Shown here one piece after another: positions 1 through 9,655 of a DNA stretch of 64,000 nucleotides. How positions within the stretch are numbered: the stretch's first letter is position 1; each line of letters starts with the position of its first letter. Origin of the DNA: Methylobacterium sp. J-076 (GTDB taxonomy: Bacteria > Pseudomonadota > Alphaproteobacteria > Rhizobiales > Beijerinckiaceae). Where the stretch lies: the NCBI RefSeq assembly GCF_022829405.1, contig NZ_JAKSXW010000141.1, positions 34,973 through 98,972 of the forward strand, in the 5' to 3' direction. The notes beneath the pieces are model-generated. The model had not been told where the DNA came from, made no database searches, and saw only the letters and a list, made by a program, of their open reading frames with translations. A program made the translations under genes and the position numbers.

Positions 1-242
1 AAGCTCACCGGTCACGCCCTCGTCGGTCCTATCTCGCCCCCGCCGAAGCCCAGTCAATGCCCTACGGCCTTGCGGCCATCGGTCCTGGGCTTGGGTGGAG
101 GCGCCGGGTACCGCCCCCGGGTCCGATCGGTTTATTCCGGAGAACGTTTATCGCCATAGCCGGCCTCGCGACCGGCGAAACGAATATAGAGGGGATCGGC
201 CCGCTTTTGAAGTCCGATCACGCCGTATCCGTCAGCGAGGGG

Positions 243-1049
243 ATGGGGGACCCGGCCGGCATGGCCGCTGGCGTGCCGTCGCATCCCCGGTCCAGGTTCC
301 GCGCGGTCGCGGCGACCTGCCTCGCCCTGGCGGGAATGGTCTGGGTCGGCCTCGTCTGCCTCGGCACGGCGAGCCTGCTGGCGCTTCTGATCGTCCGGGT
401 GGGTTTCGACCTCTCGTACGGGATCGATCCGTTCCTGCCCCCTTCGCGGCGGCCCTTCGTGGGCGTCGTCCAGCTGGCCCATCGCGCCTTCGCCGTCGAT
501 GTCCTGCGGCAAGTGCTGCTCGCCGCCATGGTGGTGGGATGGGCATGGTGGCGTGATCGCGCCGGCTGGTGGCGCCGCCTCGCCCTGGACCGGGAGCGAC
601 CGAACGGCCTCAAGCCCGTCCTCCTCCTCAGCATCCTGCTCTTCTGGCCGATCCTGCACATCGCCTGGGTCACCGGCACGTCGGAGGTGTTCGGGGCGGG
701 CTTCGGGCGCAACATGCGCCTGTCGCCGTTCATGGACCGGACGGCGGTCGTCGCCTGGCTCGTGTATCTGAGCGTCCTCGCGCCCCTGGCGGAGGAGCTG
801 CTGGTCCGGGGCGAGATGTTCCACCGGGCGAGCCGCGCCCTCGGGCCGGGGCGGGCCGTGGTCGCGACGGCGATCGTCTTCGCCGCCGCCCATGTCTCGT
901 CCTTCGGCCTCGCCCGGCCGGTCTCGCTGCTGCCGCTCGCCTTCGCCCTGGGGTTCCTGCGCTGGCGCACGGGCCGGCTCTGGCCGGGCATCGCCCTGCA
1001 CGGCTGGTCGAACCTCGCCCTCGTGGTCTACCTCCTGTGGCCGCGCTGA
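243..1049 (+). CDS. CPBP-family intramembrane metalloprotease
   Basis: About 268 residues with several hydrophobic segments, so an inner-membrane protein. The CPBP (Abi/Rce1-like) signature is visible in order: a Glu-Glu-x3-Arg motif (EELLVR, around residues 184-189), a His in FAAAHVSS near 217, and a His-x3-Asn (HGWSN) near 253-257 close to the C-terminus. These are the presumed metal-binding and catalytic residues of the family, whose members cleave or process membrane proteins and peptides; the substrate cannot be told here. The frame stays open upstream to position 57, but the protein resembles the family only from here. The GTG-free starts at 243 and 261 are both possible; 261 has better spacing to a GGGGA. 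It is monocistronic, and its gene end carries a repeat remnant. Confidence 0.8.
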   Translation: MGDPAGMAAGVPSHPRSRFRAVAATCLALAGMVWVGLVCLGTASLLALLIVRVGFDLSYGIDPFLPPSRRPFVGVVQLAHRAFAVDVLRQVLLAAMVVGWAWWRDRAGWWRRLALDRERPNGLKPVLLLSILLFWPILHIAWVTGTSEVFGAGFGRNMRLSPFMDRTAVVAWLVYLSVLAPLAEELLVRGEMFHRASRALGPGRAVVATAIVFAAAHVSSFGLARPVSLLPLAFALGFLRWRTGRLWPGIALHGWSNLALVVYLLWPR

Positions 1050-1067
1050 CTTTGGGATCCGGGCCCC

Positions 1068-1100
1068 GTCGTCATTGCTTCGCTGCACCCGCGATGACGG
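1068..1100. repeat. Remnant of the dispersed palindromic repeat (right half)
   Basis: Contains GTCATTGCTTCGCTGCACCCGCG-like sequence ending GCGATGACGG. It matches the right half of the roughly 95-bp palindromic repeat seen whole at 63685-63776. It lies just after the CPBP gene, upstream of thyA. The left half is missing. Confidence 0.5.
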
Positions 1101-1266
1101 AGAGTGCGCGAAGACGCATTGTGGACGACACCAAACATCCGGCCCCTGGCGGACTCCACCCTCGCGACGACATCCCCTAATCGTGCCGGATCGGTACGGC
1201 GTCCGAGACGAATCCGCACCGGTCGATTAACGAGCCTGCCGCCATCGTCTGCGGGCGGGAGTGCCC

Positions 1267-2061
1267 ATGGACGCCTACCAGAACCTACTCCGGAAAATCC
1301 TCGACGAGGGCGTGGCCAAGGAGGACCGCACCGGCACCGGCACGCTGTCGGTCTTCGGCCACCAGATGCGGTTCGACCTCGGCCGGGGTTTTCCGCTGGT
1401 CACCACCAAGCGCCTGCACCTGAAGTCCATCGTCCACGAGTTGCTGTGGTTCCTCGCCGGGGACACCAACGTCGCGTATCTGCGCGAGCACGGCGTGACG
1501 ATCTGGGACGAGTGGGCCGACGGGGCGGGCGACCTCGGGCCGGTCTACGGGCGGCAATGGCGCTCCTGGGAGAAGCCCGGCGGCGGCACCGTCGACCAGA
1601 TCCGCTGGGTGCTGGACGAGATCGCCCGCAACCCCGATTCCCGCCGCCTCGTGGTTTCGGCCTGGAACCCGGCCGACCTCGACAGGATGGCGCTCGCCCC
1701 CTGCCACTGCCTGTTCCAGTTCTACGTGGCGGAGGGGCGGCTCTCCTGCCAGCTCTACCAGCGGTCGGCCGATGCCTTCCTCGGCGTGCCGTTCAACATC
1801 GCGAGCTACGCGCTGCTGACGCAGATGGTCGCGCAGGTGTCGGGCCTCGCCCCCGGCGACTTCGTGCACAGCTTCGGCGACGTCCACCTCTACCGGAACC
1901 ACCTGGACCAGACCCGCACCCTGCTGCAGCGGGAGCCCCGCCCGCTGCCGCAGCTGCGCCTGAACCGGGCGGTGCGCGACCTTTTCGCCTTCCGGTTCGA
2001 GGACATCGCCGTGGAGGGCTACGCGCCACATCCGGCGATTTCGGCGCCGGTCGCGGTCTGA
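1267..2061 (+). CDS. thyA: Thymidylate synthase
   Basis: Makes dTMP from dUMP using methylene-tetrahydrofolate, producing dihydrofolate in the cytoplasm. The 264 residues equal the usual ThyA length. The catalytic Cys is residue 146 in LAPCHCLFQFYV, the same number as in E. coli. The N-terminal phosphate-binding Arg region (EDRTGTGT) and the folate/dUMP segments (SFGDVHLYRNH) are present. An in-frame GTG lies two codons upstream, but GGGAG at 1257-1261 is spaced for the ATG, which also gives the family length. The stop codon overlaps the folA start by one base (TGATG). This couples the enzyme that generates dihydrofolate to the one that recycles it. Confidence 0.97.
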   Translation: MDAYQNLLRKILDEGVAKEDRTGTGTLSVFGHQMRFDLGRGFPLVTTKRLHLKSIVHELLWFLAGDTNVAYLREHGVTIWDEWADGAGDLGPVYGRQWRSWEKPGGGTVDQIRWVLDEIARNPDSRRLVVSAWNPADLDRMALAPCHCLFQFYVAEGRLSCQLYQRSADAFLGVPFNIASYALLTQMVAQVSGLAPGDFVHSFGDVHLYRNHLDQTRTLLQREPRPLPQLRLNRAVRDLFAFRFEDIAVEGYAPHPAISAPVAV

Positions 2062-2555
2062 TGGCGGACGGACCCATGATCGCCCTGGTCGTCGCCGTCG
2101 CCCGCAACGGCGTCATCGGCCGGGACAACGGCCTCGCATGGCACCTGTCTGGCGACCTGAAACGGTTCAAGGCGTTGACCCTGGGCACCACCCTGCTGAT
2201 GGGGCGGCGGACCTGGGATTCCATCGGAAGGCCCCTGCCGGGCCGGCGATCCCTGGTCCTCACCCGCGATCCCGCCTTCCGGGCCGAGGGCGCGGAAACC
2301 GTCCACGATTGGGAGACCGCGATCCAGCTGTCGGGCGGGCGGCTCATGGTCGTCGGCGGCGCGGAGATCTACGCACTCGCCCTGCCGCATGCGGACCGGA
2401 TCCACCTGACCGAGGTCGAGGCCGAGCCCGAGGGCGACGTGCGCTTCCCGGCCTTCGACCGCTCCCGCTACAGGGAAGTCCTTCGCCAGGAGCACCCCGC
2501 CGGACCCCGCGACGATTATCCTTACGCATTCGTCGACTTGGAACGGTTGCGCTGA
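2061..2555 (+). CDS. folA: Dihydrofolate reductase
   Basis: NADPH-dependent reduction of dihydrofolate to tetrahydrofolate. It is 164 residues, normal for bacterial DHFR. Recognisable family elements are IALVVAVARNGVIGRDNGLAWHL at the N-terminus, LLMGRRTWDSIG (cofactor-binding helix) and VVGGAEIYALALP in the C-terminal half. The start overlaps the thyA stop, so translation is probably coupled. A second ATG five codons further on (MIALVV) also fits the family and cannot be excluded. The thyA-folA pairing is the common bacterial arrangement. Confidence 0.95.
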   Translation: MADGPMIALVVAVARNGVIGRDNGLAWHLSGDLKRFKALTLGTTLLMGRRTWDSIGRPLPGRRSLVLTRDPAFRAEGAETVHDWETAIQLSGGRLMVVGGAEIYALALPHADRIHLTEVEAEPEGDVRFPAFDRSRYREVLRQEHPAGPRDDYPYAFVDLERLR

Positions 2556-2605
2556 GGCGGCCCGCCGCGGTTGCGCTGGGCGACTCACGTGCCCACCTCC
2601 CAGCC

Positions 2606-2634
2606 TTGACAGCGAGGGGGACGGACCCGCAGGT
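2606..2634 (+). promoter_or_regulatory. Candidate promoter upstream of hflK
   Basis: A perfect -35 hexamer TTGACA is followed after 17 bases by GCAGGT, a poor -10 match. It sits about 160 bp before hflK, in the folA-hflK gap. Only the -35 and the spacing support it. Confidence 0.3.
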
Positions 2635-2795
2635 GCCGGGGAGGTCCGCTGGATGCTTTCGGTTCAGCGGCGGTCGCCGGGCGATCCCCAGGTGATCGGG
2701 TGGCACTCGGGATTGACCCGCCGGGTGCACCCGTTGGCAGGGGGCGTCCCGTTGCGGGCGCGACGGGTGCGGCAGGTCAGGAGACGACGGCCAGA

Positions 2796-3971
2796 ATGCC
2801 TTGGAGCAATCAGAATGGCGGTGGCGGCGGCCCATGGGGGCGCCCCAACGGCAACGGCGGCGGTCCCTGGGGTGGTGGAGGCGGCAACAACACGCCCCCC
2901 AACCTGGAGGATCTGCTGCGGCGTGGGCAGGACCGGCTGCGGCGTCTCATCCCCGGAGGCGGCGGCCCCAGCGGGCCGTCGGGCGGCGGCAGCGGGTTCG
3001 GCGGCGGGCGTGGCGCCCTGGTGATCGGCGCCCTGGCGGCGGCCGTGTGGCTCGCCACCGGCTTCTACACCGTCGCCCCCAATCAGGTCGGCATCGAGAC
3101 GATCTTCGGCCGCTACGTCGGTTCGACGGGTGAGGGCCTGCGCTACAACTTCCCCTACCCGATCGGCGGGGTGGTGAAGCCGAATGTCGGCCAAGTGAAC
3201 TCCATCCAGGTGGGCTATCGCACCGGGCCGGGCCAGACCCGCAACCGCGACGTGCCCGACGAGAGCCTGATGCTCACGGGCGACGAGAACATCGTCGATC
3301 TCGACTTCGAGGTGCAGTGGCGGGTGAACCCGCTCAAGGCATCCGACTTCGTGTTCAACATCCAGAACCCCGAGGGCACCATCAAGGCCATCGCCGAGAG
3401 CGCCATGCGCGAGGTGATCGGTCGCCGGAACATCCAGGCGATCCTCACCAACGAGCAGGCGAGCGTCGCCCAGGAGGTGAAGGAGATGGTCCAGAAGGCG
3501 CTGGACGAGTACGGCGCGGGCGTGCGCATCGAGGTGGTGCAGCTCGTCTCGGTGAACCCGCCGCCCGAGGTCCGCCCCGCCTTCGTGGACGTGAACGCCG
3601 CGCAGCAGGACGCGGACACCGCGCAGAACGAGGCCAAGACCTACGCGAGCCGCGAGGTCCCCCAGGCCCGCGGTAAGGCGTCACAGATCGTCCAGGCCGC
3701 CGAGGCCTACAGGACGAAGGCGACGGCCGACGCCACCGGCCAGGCGGCGCGCTTCAACGAGGTCTACGCCTCTTACAAGCTCGCCCCGGACATCAGCCGC
3801 GAGCGGATCTTCCTGGAGACGATGGAGAAGGTGCTGGGTTCCGTGAACAAGGTGATCATCGACCAGAACGGGTCGCCCGGCTCCTCCGCCACGGCGGCGG
3901 GCGTGCTGCCCGTGCTGCCCCTGACCGAGTTCGGCGCCCGGGCGCAGGGCCAGACGGGGGTGGCCCGATGA
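2796..3971 (+). CDS. hflK: FtsH protease modulator HflK
   Basis: Membrane-anchored SPFH/prohibitin-domain protein that forms, with HflC, the large HflKC assembly around the membrane protease FtsH and limits its access to membrane substrates. It has 391 residues. A Gly/Asn/Trp/Pro-rich cytoplasmic tail (1-70) is followed by one transmembrane segment (about 74-92), then the SPFH domain beginning FYTVAPNQVGIETIFGRYV, and a helical C-terminal part. The ATG at 2796 is chosen because AGGAGA lies 12 bases upstream and the Gly-rich tail starts here as in homologues. The longer frame upstream has no such signal. It overlaps hflC by four bases (ATGA). Confidence 0.95.
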   Translation: MPWSNQNGGGGGPWGRPNGNGGGPWGGGGGNNTPPNLEDLLRRGQDRLRRLIPGGGGPSGPSGGGSGFGGGRGALVIGALAAAVWLATGFYTVAPNQVGIETIFGRYVGSTGEGLRYNFPYPIGGVVKPNVGQVNSIQVGYRTGPGQTRNRDVPDESLMLTGDENIVDLDFEVQWRVNPLKASDFVFNIQNPEGTIKAIAESAMREVIGRRNIQAILTNEQASVAQEVKEMVQKALDEYGAGVRIEVVQLVSVNPPPEVRPAFVDVNAAQQDADTAQNEAKTYASREVPQARGKASQIVQAAEAYRTKATADATGQAARFNEVYASYKLAPDISRERIFLETMEKVLGSVNKVIIDQNGSPGSSATAAGVLPVLPLTEFGARAQGQTGVAR

Positions 3972-4930
3972 ACCAGGCAGTGCGCACCGGTCTGATCGTC
4001 GTCGCGGCGATCGTCGCCATCGGCCTCTACGCGTCGGTCTTCGTCGTGGGCCAGATGCAGCAGGCCCTCGTCCTGCAGTTCGGCCGCGTCCGCGCGGTCC
4101 TCAACTCCACCGGCGAGGACAAGCCCGGCCTCTACTTCAAGATCCCCTTCGCCGAGACGGTCGTCTTCTTCGACAAGCGGGTGCTGGACCTCGACCTGCC
4201 GGTCCAGACGATCCTGACCGCCGACCGCCAGAACCTCGAGGTCGATGCCTTCGCCCGTTACCGGATCCTCGATCCGCTGCGCTTCTACCAGTCGGTGGGC
4301 AATGTCGGGGTCGCCAACCAGCGGCTCCAGAGTTTCACCAATTCCGGCCTGCGCAGCGTGCTCGCCCGTTCCACCCGCGACGCCATCGTCAAGAACGAGC
4401 GCGGCCAACTGATGCACACGATCCAGGAGGACGTGAACCGTCAGGCCAAGGCGCTCGGCATCGAGATCGTGGACCTGCGCATGACCCGGGTCGACCTTCC
4501 GGCCCAGAACTCGGCGGCGGTGTACCGCCGGATGAAGACCGAGCGCGAGCGCGAGGCGGCGGACATCCGCGCGAACGGCGAGCAGGCCGCGGCGACGATC
4601 CGTGCCAAGGCCGACCGCGAGGTCACCGTGATCGTGGCCGAGGCGACCCAGAAGTCCGAGCAGCTGCGCGGCCAGGGCGACGCCGACAAGAACCGCATCC
4701 TCGTCGAAGCCTTCGCCAAGGACCGGGACTTCTTCGCGTTCTACCGCTCGATGCAGGCCTACGAGACGGGCCTGAAGGGGCCCGACACCCGCCTCGTCAT
4801 CAGCCCGAACACGGACTTCTTCCGGTACTTCAGCGATCCGCAGGGCCGCGGCGTGCCGCAGCCCGCCGCCGGCCGCCCGGCCCAGGACCCCGCCGCAGCC
4901 ACGGGCTCCACCGCAGGCGCGGCCCGCTGA
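3968..4930 (+). CDS. hflC: FtsH protease modulator HflC
   Basis: Second subunit of the HflKC complex. It has 320 residues. An N-terminal transmembrane segment (about 5-25) is followed by an SPFH domain (QALVLQFGRVRAVL onward) and a long charged helix (MKTEREREAADIRANGEQAA), typical of HflC. A Pro/Ala-rich tail ends the protein. It is translated from an ATG embedded in the hflK stop, so the two partners are made in a fixed ratio. The DegP-type protease gene follows after about 106 bp. The same trio is common in alphaproteobacteria and points to joint envelope protein quality control. Confidence 0.95.
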   Translation: MNQAVRTGLIVVAAIVAIGLYASVFVVGQMQQALVLQFGRVRAVLNSTGEDKPGLYFKIPFAETVVFFDKRVLDLDLPVQTILTADRQNLEVDAFARYRILDPLRFYQSVGNVGVANQRLQSFTNSGLRSVLARSTRDAIVKNERGQLMHTIQEDVNRQAKALGIEIVDLRMTRVDLPAQNSAAVYRRMKTEREREAADIRANGEQAAATIRAKADREVTVIVAEATQKSEQLRGQGDADKNRILVEAFAKDRDFFAFYRSMQAYETGLKGPDTRLVISPNTDFFRYFSDPQGRGVPQPAAGRPAQDPAAATGSTAGAAR

Positions 4931-4977
4931 CCCGGCGAGTGGACGCGTGGCTTTCGCGGGCTACCTTTGACGACGAA

Positions 4978-5003
4978 CGCCGGCCGCCTCGATGCGGCCG
5001 GCG
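4978..5003 (+). terminator. Hairpin between hflC and the DegP-type gene
   Basis: A perfect 10-bp stem (CGCCGGCCGC / GCGGCCGGCG) with a 6-base loop lies between hflC and the protease gene. There is no U-tract. It could end hflKC transcription or sit in the leader of the downstream gene. Confidence 0.5.
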
Positions 5004-5036
5004 CTGACGGGAAACGCGTTGTTGAAGAGGTCGATC

Positions 5037-6554
5037 ATGCAAGCCGTCGAGGCAGCCCGCCCCGGGCCGTTCACTCGCCTGCGCCCCGCCGCGGCGGCCA
5101 TCCTGCTCGGTGTGTCGGTCCTGGGCGCCGCCCTGCCGGTGCCGGCCTTCGCGAAGGGGCCCGCTTCGTTGGCGGACCTGTCCGAGCAGGTCACCGACGC
5201 CGTGGTGAACATCTCGGCCTCCACCACGGTGGAGGCACGCTCCAGCCGCACGATGCCGCAGCTCCCGCCGGGCACGCCCTTCGAGGACCTGTTCGAGGAG
5301 TTCTTCAACAAGCGCAACGGCCGCGGCGGTGGTGGCGGCGGCGGCAACGACGAGGCGCCCCGGGCGCGCAAGTCGAACTCCCTGGGTTCGGGCTTCATCA
5401 TCGACGCCTCGGGCATCGTGGTGACGAACAACCACGTGATCGGCGACGCCAACGACATCCAGGTCATCCTGCACGACGGCACGAAGCTGAAGGCGGAGAT
5501 CGTCGGCAAGGATTCGAAGATCGACCTCGCCGTGCTGCGGGTGAAGCCCACCGCCGACCACCCGCTCAAGGCGGTGCCGTTCGGTGATTCCGAGAAGATG
5601 CGGCCGGGCGATTGGGTGATCGCCATCGGCAACCCGTTCGGCCTCGGCGGCTCGGTCTCGGCCGGCATCGTCTCGGCCCGGGGCCGCAACATCGAGTCCG
5701 GCCCCTACGACAACTACATCCAGACCGACGCGGCCATCAACAAGGGCAATTCCGGCGGCCCGCTGTTCAACATGGACGGCGAGGTGATCGGCATCAACAC
5801 GGCGATCCTCTCGCCCACCGGCGGCTCCGTGGGCATCGGCTTCGCCGTGCCGTCGAACAACGCCAAGACGGTGATCGACCAGCTCCGCGAGTTCGGCGAG
5901 GTCCGGCGCGGCTGGCTCGGCGTGCGGATCCAGAACGTGGATGACGCCACCGCCGAAGCCCTGGGCCTGAAGGGCGGGGCACGGGGCGCCCTGGTCGCCG
6001 GGGTGGACGAGAAGGGCCCGGCCAAGACGGCGGGGATCGACGTCGGCGACGTGATCGTGAAGTTCAACGGCACGGCTGTGAAGGCCTCGAGCGACCTGCC
6101 GCGGATCGTGGCTTCCACCCCGGTCGGCCAGAAGGTCGACGTGGTGGTCGTGCGCAAGGGCGACGAGGTGACGAAGGCCGTCACCCTCGGCCGGCTGGAG
6201 GACAACGAGAAGCCGCAGCAGGCCAACCTCCGCCAGCCTGACGCGGACAATGCCGTGCGGCAGGCGCTCGGCCTCAACCTGTCGAGCGTCACCGACGAGC
6301 TGCGCAAGCGCTACAGCATCAAGGACGGTCAGAAGGGCGTCGTCGTCACCCGCGTCGATCCCAACTCGAACGCGGCCGACAAGCGAATCCAGCCGGGCGA
6401 GCTGATCGTGGAGGTCGGCCAGGAGGCCGTCTCCACGCCGGCCGACGTCACCAAGCGGATCGATGCCCTGAAGAAGGACGGCCGCAAGTCGGTGCTCCTG
6501 CTCGTCGCCAGCGCGAACGGCGACGTGCGGTTCGTCGCCCTCGGGCTGGAGTGA
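5037..6554 (+). CDS. Periplasmic serine protease/chaperone of the Do (DegP/MucD) family
   Basis: Degrades or refolds misfolded envelope proteins in the periplasm. It has 505 residues. The signal peptide has a hydrophobic core at about 19-36 and cleavage near PAFA-K (39/40). A trypsin-like domain carries the triad His133 (TNNHVIG), Asp163 (KIDLAVL) and Ser239 (KGNSGGP), followed by two PDZ domains (first around GWLGVRIQNV, second around residues 420-500). A Gly-rich linker lies at 95-104, in the regulatory loop before the catalytic His. AAGAGG six bases upstream supports this ATG over one 15 codons earlier. Its position after hflKC fits membrane and envelope quality control. Whether it should be named degP, degQ or mucD cannot be settled here. 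Confidence 0.93.
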   Translation: MQAVEAARPGPFTRLRPAAAAILLGVSVLGAALPVPAFAKGPASLADLSEQVTDAVVNISASTTVEARSSRTMPQLPPGTPFEDLFEEFFNKRNGRGGGGGGGNDEAPRARKSNSLGSGFIIDASGIVVTNNHVIGDANDIQVILHDGTKLKAEIVGKDSKIDLAVLRVKPTADHPLKAVPFGDSEKMRPGDWVIAIGNPFGLGGSVSAGIVSARGRNIESGPYDNYIQTDAAINKGNSGGPLFNMDGEVIGINTAILSPTGGSVGIGFAVPSNNAKTVIDQLREFGEVRRGWLGVRIQNVDDATAEALGLKGGARGALVAGVDEKGPAKTAGIDVGDVIVKFNGTAVKASSDLPRIVASTPVGQKVDVVVVRKGDEVTKAVTLGRLEDNEKPQQANLRQPDADNAVRQALGLNLSSVTDELRKRYSIKDGQKGVVVTRVDPNSNAADKRIQPGELIVEVGQEAVSTPADVTKRIDALKKDGRKSVLLLVASANGDVRFVALGLE

Positions 6555-6562
6555 GGCGATCC

Positions 6563-6596
6563 GGCGGCGCGATTTCACCGCAGAGGTCGCGCCGCC
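6563..6596. terminator. Hairpin after the DegP-type gene
   Basis: Perfect 10-bp inverted repeat GGCGGCGCGA / TCGCGCCGCC with a 14-base loop, nine bases after the stop codon. It lies in a convergent gap (serB comes from the other side). There is no T-run. Confidence 0.55.
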
Positions 6597-6616
6597 TCGT
6601 ATCCCATCACGCGAAG

Positions 6617-6640
6617 GGTGCCGGTCCCCGGACCGGCGCC
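6617..6640. terminator. Second hairpin between the DegP-type gene and serB
   Basis: An 11-bp inverted repeat (GGTGCCGGTCC / GGACCGGCGCC, one G-T pair) with almost no spacer. Together with the hairpin just before it, it could stop transcription from both converging genes. Confidence 0.45.
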
Positions 6641-6711
6641 GCCGTCGTTGCGAACGGCAGTGATGCCATCCAACGGCGGGACGCGGCCGGGGCGGTCTCG
6701 CGGACGGGGCC

Positions 6712-7605
6712 TCAGCCGATGAATTCGGCCGCCGCGTAGCCTTGTAGATAGAGAAGCGCGGTGAGGTCGCCGTGCTCGACCCGCACCTGCGCGGCGGCGG
6801 CGACCGCCGGCTTGGCGCGGAAGGCGACGCCGAGCCCGGCCTCGCCGAGCATGTCCAAGTCGTTGGCCCCGTCGCCGACCGCGAGGGTCGCAGCGGGGGG
6901 CAGGCCCGCCCGCTCCCGCAACTCGATGAGGGCGGCGCGCTTCTCGGCCTTGCCGACGATGGGGTCCTCGACCGCGCCGGTGAGCCTGCCCCCGGCCACC
7001 GCGAGGCGGTTGGCCCTGTTCTCCGCAAAGCCGAGCCGGTCGGCGATCGGCCCGGTGAACAGGGTGAAGCCGCCCGAGACGAGGCAGGTATGGGCGCCGT
7101 GGGCGGCCATGGTTTGCACCAGCGTCCGGCCGCCGGGCGTGAGCGTCAGGGTGTTGGCGATGAGCCCGTCCACCACCCCCACGGGGATGTCCTTCAGCAG
7201 CGTGACACGCTCCCGCAGGGCCGGCTCGAAGGCGATCTCGCCGCGCATCGCCCGCTCGGTGATGGCCGCCACGTGGTCCTTCAGGCCGAGCGTGCCGGCG
7301 AGCTCGTCGATGCATTCCTGCTCGATCATGGTGGAATCCATGTCGGCCAGGAACAGGCGCTTGCGGCGGTGGGCGTCGGCGGGCAGCACGGCGAGGTCGA
7401 TGGGCTCGCCCGCGAGCGCCGCGCGGAGGCGTCCGGTCATCGCCGCGGCCGCGGCCGGTTCGCCGGGGACCAGGATCTCCGCGGCGACCTCCCGGTGGAG
7501 GATCCGCGGCTGGTGCTCCGTGCCGAGCACGGCGCGGGCTTCGGCCAGGACCGCATCGGTGATGGCCGGGCGGTCCGGGTTTGCTATCAGGACCGCGACC
7601 AGCAT
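6712..7605 (-). CDS. serB: Phosphoserine phosphatase
   Basis: Last step of serine biosynthesis, phosphoserine to serine. It has 297 residues: an N-terminal domain of about 80 residues, then a HAD-superfamily domain with the nucleophile motif DMDST (Asp88 and Asp90), the Ser motif VSGGFTLF, a Lys in VGKAEKR and the acidic motif VGDGANDLDML. All fit SerB. The start is set at MLVAVLIANP. The frame continues upstream through the miaA start region but lacks family similarity there. The start codon is only 13 bp from the oppositely oriented miaA start, and its own Shine-Dalgarno is weak (AAGG about 12 bases upstream). Confidence 0.94.
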   Translation of the reverse strand: MLVAVLIANPDRPAITDAVLAEARAVLGTEHQPRILHREVAAEILVPGEPAAAAAMTGRLRAALAGEPIDLAVLPADAHRRKRLFLADMDSTMIEQECIDELAGTLGLKDHVAAITERAMRGEIAFEPALRERVTLLKDIPVGVVDGLIANTLTLTPGGRTLVQTMAAHGAHTCLVSGGFTLFTGPIADRLGFAENRANRLAVAGGRLTGAVEDPIVGKAEKRAALIELRERAGLPPAATLAVGDGANDLDMLGEAGLGVAFRAKPAVAAAAQVRVEHGDLTALLYLQGYAAAEFIG

Positions 7606-7607
7606 GC

Positions 7608-7616
7608 GGAGGTGAG
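7608..7616 (+). promoter_or_regulatory. Ribosome-binding site that fixes a TTG start for miaA
   Basis: GGAGGTGAG is a near-perfect Shine-Dalgarno, ending two bases before a TTG. No in-frame ATG precedes the P-loop of MiaA, so this site decides the start. It lies two bases beyond the serB ATG of the opposite strand. Confidence 0.75.
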
Positions 7617-7618
7617 CC

Positions 7619-8530
7619 TTGCCGTTGTGGGAAGCCGGGGATCGCGCGGCGGCGGTTCTCATCGCAGGCCCGACAGCCTCGGGCAAGTCGGCCCTGGCGA
7701 GCCGCATCGCCCGCGAGCAGGGCGGGGTCGTCGTCAACACCGACTCGATGCAGGTCTACTCGGACCTGCGCGTCCTCACCGCGCGGCCGGACGCGGCCGA
7801 GGAGGCCGCGGTCCCGCACCGGCTCTACGGCCACGTGGACGGGGCGACGAACTACTCCCTCGGGCACTTCGCCCGGGACGTGGCGGCGTTGCTGGACAGT
7901 CTCGGCGGGCGTTTGCCGGTCTTCGTCGGCGGCACCGGCCTGTATTTCCGGGCCCTGGAGCAGGGCTTCTCGGAACTGCCGCCCGTGCCGGAGGAGATCC
8001 GCGCGGAGATCCGCCGGGAGGCCGAGGGCCGCCCCACGGAGGCACTGCACGCCGACCTCGCCCTGCGCGATCCCGGGGGCGCCGCCCGCCTGCGCCCCAG
8101 CGACCGGATGCGGGTGATGCGCGCCCTGGAAATCCTCGCCGCCACCGGCCGGCCCATCGCGAGCTTCTACGGCGACCCCGTCCCAGGGCCGCTCGCGGGC
8201 CTGAACCTCAAGAAAATCTTCCTCGCCCCCGACCGCGCGCTGCTGCGCGCGCGGATCGACGCCCGCTTCCGCACCATGATCGCCGCCGGGGCGCTGGACG
8301 AGGTGGCGGCGCTCCGCCGGCGGCGGCTCGATCCGATGCTGCCGGTAATGCGCGCCCACGGGGTGCCGGGCCTGATCGCCCATCTCGACGGGAGCCTGAG
8401 CCTGGAGGACGCCATCGCCCGGGGGCAGGCCGATACCCGCGCCTATGCCAAGCGGCAGGTCACGTGGTTCCGCCACCAGATGGGGGAGGGGTGGCGCTGG
8501 GCCGATCCCGAGGCCGCCCCCACCCCGTGA
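7619..8530 (+). CDS. miaA: tRNA dimethylallyltransferase
   Basis: Adds the isopentenyl group to A37 of tRNAs that read UNN codons, using dimethylallyl diphosphate. It has 303 residues. The P-loop GPTASGKS lies at 17-24, followed by DSMQVYSDL (a family signature contacting A37) and FVGGTGLYFRAL; the C-terminal region contains RQVTWFRHQ. All are typical MiaA segments. It starts with TTG, supported by the strong ribosome-binding site just upstream. A tRNA dihydrouridine synthase follows 18 bp later in the same direction, so two tRNA-modifying enzymes are probably cotranscribed. Confidence 0.95.
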   Translation: MPLWEAGDRAAAVLIAGPTASGKSALASRIAREQGGVVVNTDSMQVYSDLRVLTARPDAAEEAAVPHRLYGHVDGATNYSLGHFARDVAALLDSLGGRLPVFVGGTGLYFRALEQGFSELPPVPEEIRAEIRREAEGRPTEALHADLALRDPGGAARLRPSDRMRVMRALEILAATGRPIASFYGDPVPGPLAGLNLKKIFLAPDRALLRARIDARFRTMIAAGALDEVAALRRRRLDPMLPVMRAHGVPGLIAHLDGSLSLEDAIARGQADTRAYAKRQVTWFRHQMGEGWRWADPEAAPTP

Positions 8531-8548
8531 GGGACGGGGTGCCGCCCG

Positions 8549-9643
<1,095 letters not shown>

Positions 9644-9655
9644 GGCCACCCGCCC

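Noticed and set aside
4830..7028. A 732-codon minus-strand open frame opposite the DegP-type gene
   Set aside because: It mirrors a gene with an intact catalytic triad and runs out of frame into serB. It has no domain and no ribosome-binding site.
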